Source: Coprinopsis marcescibilis (Eukaryota > Basidiomycota > Agaricomycetes > Agaricales > Psathyrellaceae). From it: DNA of 64,000 nucleotides. The stretch covers positions 245,896 through 309,895 of the forward strand of contig ML210156.1 in NCBI GenBank assembly GCA_004369085.1, written 5' to 3'. The position numbers were made by a program, and so were the translations under genes. The notes beneath the pieces were generated by a model, which worked only from the letters and a program-made list of their open reading frames with translations, was not told the origin of the DNA and made no database searches. This document shows positions 59,647 to 64,000 of the stretch, piece by piece. The stretch's first letter is position 1. Every line of letters begins with the position of its first letter.

Positions 59647-62600
59647 ATGCTGAGCCCGATCAGAGGTCTGTTTCAGCGCGCAGGTGGAGAACTACTTCCA
59701 GATCCAAAACGAGACGTTCTCATCTTGTGAGTATCAGTTTGTCTTGGTGTGTGAGTGATGACTGAGGTTTCTGAAGGCTTCTAGGTCCTACAGGATCTGG
59801 AAGAAGTACAGTACGTCCTATCCTGTGGCTATCGTGTTCCATCTATCTAAACGAAAACAGTTCATCAAGGAGTACACGAACAAAGCTGTCAAGGTTGGAA
59901 AGCATCTATTGCCCTGTACAGATGAGGTCATACCTTATGAGGCGACTTCGGTCCTCGGAGGTTATGGACGTTTGGATGGACGTCGCCTGCTATTCGTCGA
60001 CACACCTGGCTTTGATGGCGAAGAAATCAACGACCTGATGGCCCTTACGAAGATATGCAAATGGCTTGACGAGCGGTAGGTTCAATACCCAAAATCTCAA
60101 CATCTAACCTCACCTGTCTTGGCTCAGGTACGATGTACGAATCAATGTTGCAGGAATTCTCTACTTTACGGATATCACCCTACCACGCATGACAGTCCGA
60201 TTGCAAATCAATCAAAATATCTGCAAGATCCTATGCGGAGAGACCTCGCTTCAGAAAGTCATCCTGGTGACGTCTCAGTGGGATGGCTTGAGGAATGAAG
60301 ATATCCCGACCGCGGAGATCAGAGAAATGAGTTTGCTTAAGGACGACCGCGTTAGGGTATTGATCGACGCACAAGCTGTCTATCGACGTATTCAGCACAA
60401 GCCCGAGGACCCCAGCGCAATTATCGACCATGTCCTCAAGGCTTTCATGAACATTGCCCCAAATCCGACGACGACGCCTGAATCGGTACACAATTGGCTT
60501 GAACAGTTAGAAGCAGCCTTCAAGGAGCTGGTGCAACGGCTGCTCACGTTCCTCTTCACCCGGCCAGCTAATTACCGAGCAGATGATATTCTGATCCTGT
60601 GGGTTCCCCCTGTTACTCTTGTCTATCGCTTGCTAACAGGTCGTTGTTCTGGTTCGCAGATTAGTTGGCCAATGCGGTGCAGGAAAGAGTACTGTATGTG
60701 ATCACCGCTCTCTGTTGAATCTACATAATTATACATCCTATCCTTTAGTTCATCAAGGAATATGCCAAAAAGGATGTACCGATTGGACACGGGCAGGCGT
60801 CATGCACTCACTCCATGGATTGTTATGAGGCGGTTTTACCTGATATACAGAAGATAGAGTCCTTGAGTGGTAGACGACTATTCTTGGTCGACACCCCCGG
60901 TTTCAACGACCCAGACCACGGAGACGAACGCACTTTGGGTCTTATGTTGAGCTGGATCCAGAAATGGTAGGCATATCACCTCAGAAATCTGAACGAACCG
61001 TTGACTTCGATATTCATCACAGTTACAACCTCGAGGACAACGTGGCGGGGATCATCTTCCTGCATGACATTGGGGAAAAGCGAATGACGGATATACCTAT
61101 TGTCGACATTTGCGATAAGCTTTGTGGCCAGTCTGGCTCTTTCAAAAGGGTTACGATGGCCACTTCTCAGTGGGACAACGACGTCACCGAAGCTAAACGC
61201 AAACGCGAGAGCGAATTGAAAGATAAACATTGGAATGACATCCTGGATCGCGGGGCTCGATACCAACGGATCAGCAACAAACCTGAAGACCCAAACAAGA
61301 TTATCAAGCACATCTTGCAAACCTTTGCCAGTGTCGTTTCTGCAAGTCAATCTGATCCGAATGCAAAGCAGAGGACGCAAACAAAGTGGATCAAGCAATT
61401 GGGCTTCAAGAACGAGAAGGAGTTCTTATCGCCTTTCAAGGTTCCTAGTGCACCCAAGCCAGGCGACATTGTCATTTTGTGAGTTTGAGGTCTTTATGGA
61501 TGAATGTCTGACCATTTTCAACCATCACTCTCCACAGAGTTATCGGCGAGGGAGGTGTTGGGAAGAGTACGGTGTGTTTTCTGCTTGTAATTCTTTTCTC
61601 CGTTCATTCAAATCGCTTGTAGTTTGTTGCAAACTATACCGGACAGGGTGTTTTAATATCGGCTGGTTTTGAACCCGTTACGACATCTGTTCGGTGGTAC
61701 GAAGCCACGCGCTGGGCAAATACTACCTCGTCACGGCGGGTATTCCTTGTCGATACTCCCCCTCTACCAGAACAGGACGATGAAGATGGGGTCAATTCAT
61801 TGACGGAGATCTCTGTTTTCCTCGCTAGGTGGTGAGTGCTGCTGAAATGATGCATGCGCTGTCTGAATGTGAAAATAGCTAATCTTACTGTTACCAACAG
61901 TTATCACGCCCGGATACAGATAGCAGGCGTGGTAAGCTTGTGGGACGTTTCATATCGACATTGGCGGGGCGCATCAATTCTCCGTACAGTCATGGAGCTA
62001 TGTGGACCCGAATTTATGACAAGGGTTGTGATTGCCATCCGATGCCGCCAGCATGACAGTGCCTATGCGGGACCATTCCAGCAAGCTGAAAGTTTGGGCG
62101 CTCGGCTTGAAATTTTTGGGGAAGGGGGAAGAGATATCGAATATTGTCAACGTATCGTTAACCGACTCCTGGAATTCGGACAGCAGGAAGAAATGCAGCT
62201 TATGAACGTCCAGAAGGAAATCGTCGACATGGGCAGACCGGTCTTGGCGACATCGGCGGGGCAGTCTCTGAGATGCAGCGCCGGGGGATTGGCCCAGAAG
62301 GTAAGCCTGTCATCTCAATCTCAACCAGTCACCCATACGGAACGCCTCCAAACCTAATCGTCACCACAAACAGGAGGTCTCGTCACCGTCACCGTCACCG
62401 TCACCCGGATCGCGAACCTTGAAATCAGCGAAAAAAGTCCTCCGGCACTGGATATCTCGAGATATGGCCTCTGAGGTACGCACCGGTGTATGTCAGATAC
62501 GTGTACTGATGACGCCTGTCGTGGGCATAGACAGGGCAACGGTCGAACCCAATACCTGAGATTGCACCTGATCCCATTCTCCGCGAAATCGATTTGTTTC

Positions 62601-62833
62601 CCATCGAGGATTTCATGTCTCAGCGGCCTTCAAGCTCCTCAAACAACGACCAGACCGTGTTTTGTGTGCCCGAAGTTCCACCTTATCCAATAGCGCATGA
62701 AGTTGACCTCTTCCCAGTCGAGAGGTGGAGAGGTGCCGTACCCTCAATGGACGGTGAAACCGACGGAAGTAGTGCAATTGACATCAAAATAGGGACTGTA
62801 GATGATGTGGCTGAAGGAAGGACGTGGTCCTGA
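59647..62833 (+). CDS. G10: three-domain AIG1/GIMAP-like protein (type A x3, first and third degenerate)
   Basis: Start MLSPIRGLFQRAGGELL at 59647. Domain 1: 34-nt exon 59777-59810 with LLGPTGSGRST (the Walker A lysine is Arg), FIKEYTNKAVKVG, LLFVDTPGFDGEEIND, AGILYFTDITLPRM, LVTSQWDG. The linker ADDILIL leads to domain 2: exon 60660-60693 (LVGQCGAGKST), FIKEYAKKDVPIG, LFLVDTPGFNDPDHGDE, AGIIFLHDIGEKRM, MATSQWDN, RISNKPEDPNKII; all boxes intact. The linker PGDIVIL leads to domain 3: exon 61538-61571 (VIGEGGVGKST), FVANYTGQGV, VFLVDTPPLPEQDDED (G3 Gly lost), AGVVSLWDVSYRHWRG, and AIRCRQHDSA instead of G4. The tail has an SPSPSPSP tract (6-bp repeats), an amphipathic KSAKKVLRHWI stretch and two look-alike acidic motifs, REIDLFPIEDF and HEVDLFPVERW. 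The last junction is best with donor GTGTAT near 62,489. The stop at 62833 overlaps the next model by 32 bp. Confidence 0.82.
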
Positions 62834-64000
62834 TCGGTGTACAAATGCACAAGGTGCATCACGGAAATTCCTCGAATACGATAACATCCCGTCTCTATAT
62901 ACAACTGTAGCTAAAGTTGTACAATGATACCAAGCACACCAAGACTTGCGGGGTGGTTGACAGGTGCAGATATGGCACAGTATACATGGTCCTAAGAAGC
63001 CTGGAGCACTGCAAACCCGGACCAACCTAGCGGATGACCATCCAGGCGCTTGGAAAGGTGCACTGCAGGCACTAGAAGCGGCACACAGTGTGGTGGCGCT
63101 TTGCCCAGAGCTGGACCCATGGAAGGCATCGCACCTTTTTGGTCAGTACCTCTCATCAAAGAACAATGTTGTCAATCGGAAAAAGCGCAAAGGCAAGTGT
63201 CTATGTTTATCATTGGAGCACATGTTCTAACTACACATAGTTACAAGCAGCATTTTGAATCTTACGACCGACATCGAAGATCAGACAGACCCCTCAGCTC
63301 CCTCAACACCGATTCTCGAGGGGCATGCAGTTCAAGGTTCTGCAACATCTCACCCTACCTCAAAGCGGCCATGTTTAGAGGTTCCAATTGACACAGGTAT
63401 TTGGTTTTCATAGAGTGCCAATGGCTTGTCTGATCGTGTCCGTTGGCAGCATTACTCCAACTCGAGCAAACCTTTGGAACCCGAGTGCACATGGACACAG
63501 CAACGACGGGGACATCAATGCCGAGTGCAGCTCCGAAAATAGTCTCTGTGTCGCACATCAGTGTGAGCTCATCAAGTGCGTGTCAATCCCTTTCCTGGGT
63601 TCAACGTTCTTATGAACTTTGCATATCTGGCTTAGTCGAACACCTTTCGGAGCTTTTCTCTGCTGAGTATGCCACTGTGAAGCACGGGGTGGACCTTCTG
63701 CTCAAGCTCAAGGAACTCGACAAAATCTGCGGTGATGCTCTGGCACCATCCCCCTCAGTCTCCGCCTTTCTAACACGTCTTGAAGAAGCGGATCCCAACG
63801 AGCCTGGACTCGACGATGATAACACAAATAAAACCTGGGGCCACAAGCAATTTACCGAGGGTTCTATGACCATTTCGAGTGTCCTTGTTTCGTGGGACGT
63901 GGTTGGTTCAGTGGCTGTAGCCTGTCGCTTGCTTGCAAGTGCAATCAAGACTTGCCATGTTGCGGCTGACATCTGTTTCCAGCGCAAGATACGTGTTCCT
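62802..64000 (+). CDS. hypothetical protein, 3' end beyond the window
   Basis: Four exons keep phase: 62802-62915, 62964-63196, 63251-63396 and 63450 to beyond 64000, with a fully open last exon. The proposed start MMWLKEGRGPDRCTNAQ overlaps the end of G10; an unseen upstream exon is possible, so the 5' end is uncertain. Visible features: RKFLEYDNIPSLYTTVAK, a GALQALEAAHSVVALCPELD helix, a basic patch NRKKRKG (possible nuclear signal), a Ser/Pro/Thr-rich linker (DPSAPSTPILEG), then a helical region with LSELFSAEYATVKHGVDLLL, KELDKICGDALA and the block WGHKQFTEGSMTISSVLVSW / VAVACRLLASAIKTC. I do not recognise a named family. Same strand as G10 and directly downstream, so it may belong to the same locus functionally, but no sequence similarity to the GTPases is seen. 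Confidence 0.6.

Overview
The window is eukaryotic nuclear DNA, almost certainly from a filamentous basidiomycete (Agaricomycetes). Genes are split by many short GT-AG introns (mostly about 45-90 nt), intergenic spaces are short in the gene-rich part, and the recognisable proteins are fungal (Chs7, a Pcl/Clg1-type cyclin, fungal-type Zip4/Spo22, Med21, Rtf2, Utp18). No assignment to genus or species is possible by reading alone.

Layout. 1-37 kb holds conserved, well-spaced genes: a PH-CRIB-PH-CRIB protein without a kinase (1078-3149, +), a meiotic Zip4/Spo22 homologue (5303-10151, -), a PHO80-like cyclin (16359-19579, -), the chitin synthase export chaperone Chs7 (29275-30634, -), Utp18 (33559-35803, -) and Rtf2 (36026-37127, +); the last two are divergent from a 222-bp spacer. 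Two long stretches (about 10.2-16.4 kb and 19.6-29.3 kb) show no gene I can support.

From 37.4 to 62.8 kb lies the striking feature: ten genes, on both strands, that encode sixteen AIG1/GIMAP-like P-loop GTPase domains. I call them G1-G10. Five have one domain, four have two and one has three. Two domain types occur. Type A has a TSQWD-like G4 motif, a conserved 'AGI(V/I)YLHDI..KR' block, and often a C-terminal 'P.T.AG..LKY' helix. Type B has GRTGxGKST, DTPGFDD and a (V/L)LYLED-like strand, and lacks a normal G4. In all sixteen domains the Walker A motif sits alone on an exon of exactly 34 nt, flanked by a phase-2 and a phase-0 intron. Several domains have lost G-box residues (K to R in Walker A, DTPG to DTPP or DTVG, altered G4). 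One type-B protein ends in a polybasic CaaX box. Interspersed are a small membrane protein, a multi-C2H2 zinc-finger gene, the Mediator gene MED21 and a 1.04-kb TIR element. The window ends inside another multi-exon gene of unknown function.

How the cluster works is unknown. By analogy with GIMAP/IAN proteins (membrane-associated immune GTPases in animals, pathogen-responsive in plants), a tandem, diversified and partly degenerate family is compatible with a non-self recognition or defence role. That is inference; nothing in the sequence proves it. Gene models were spliced by eye from reading frame, splice consensus and paralogue comparison.
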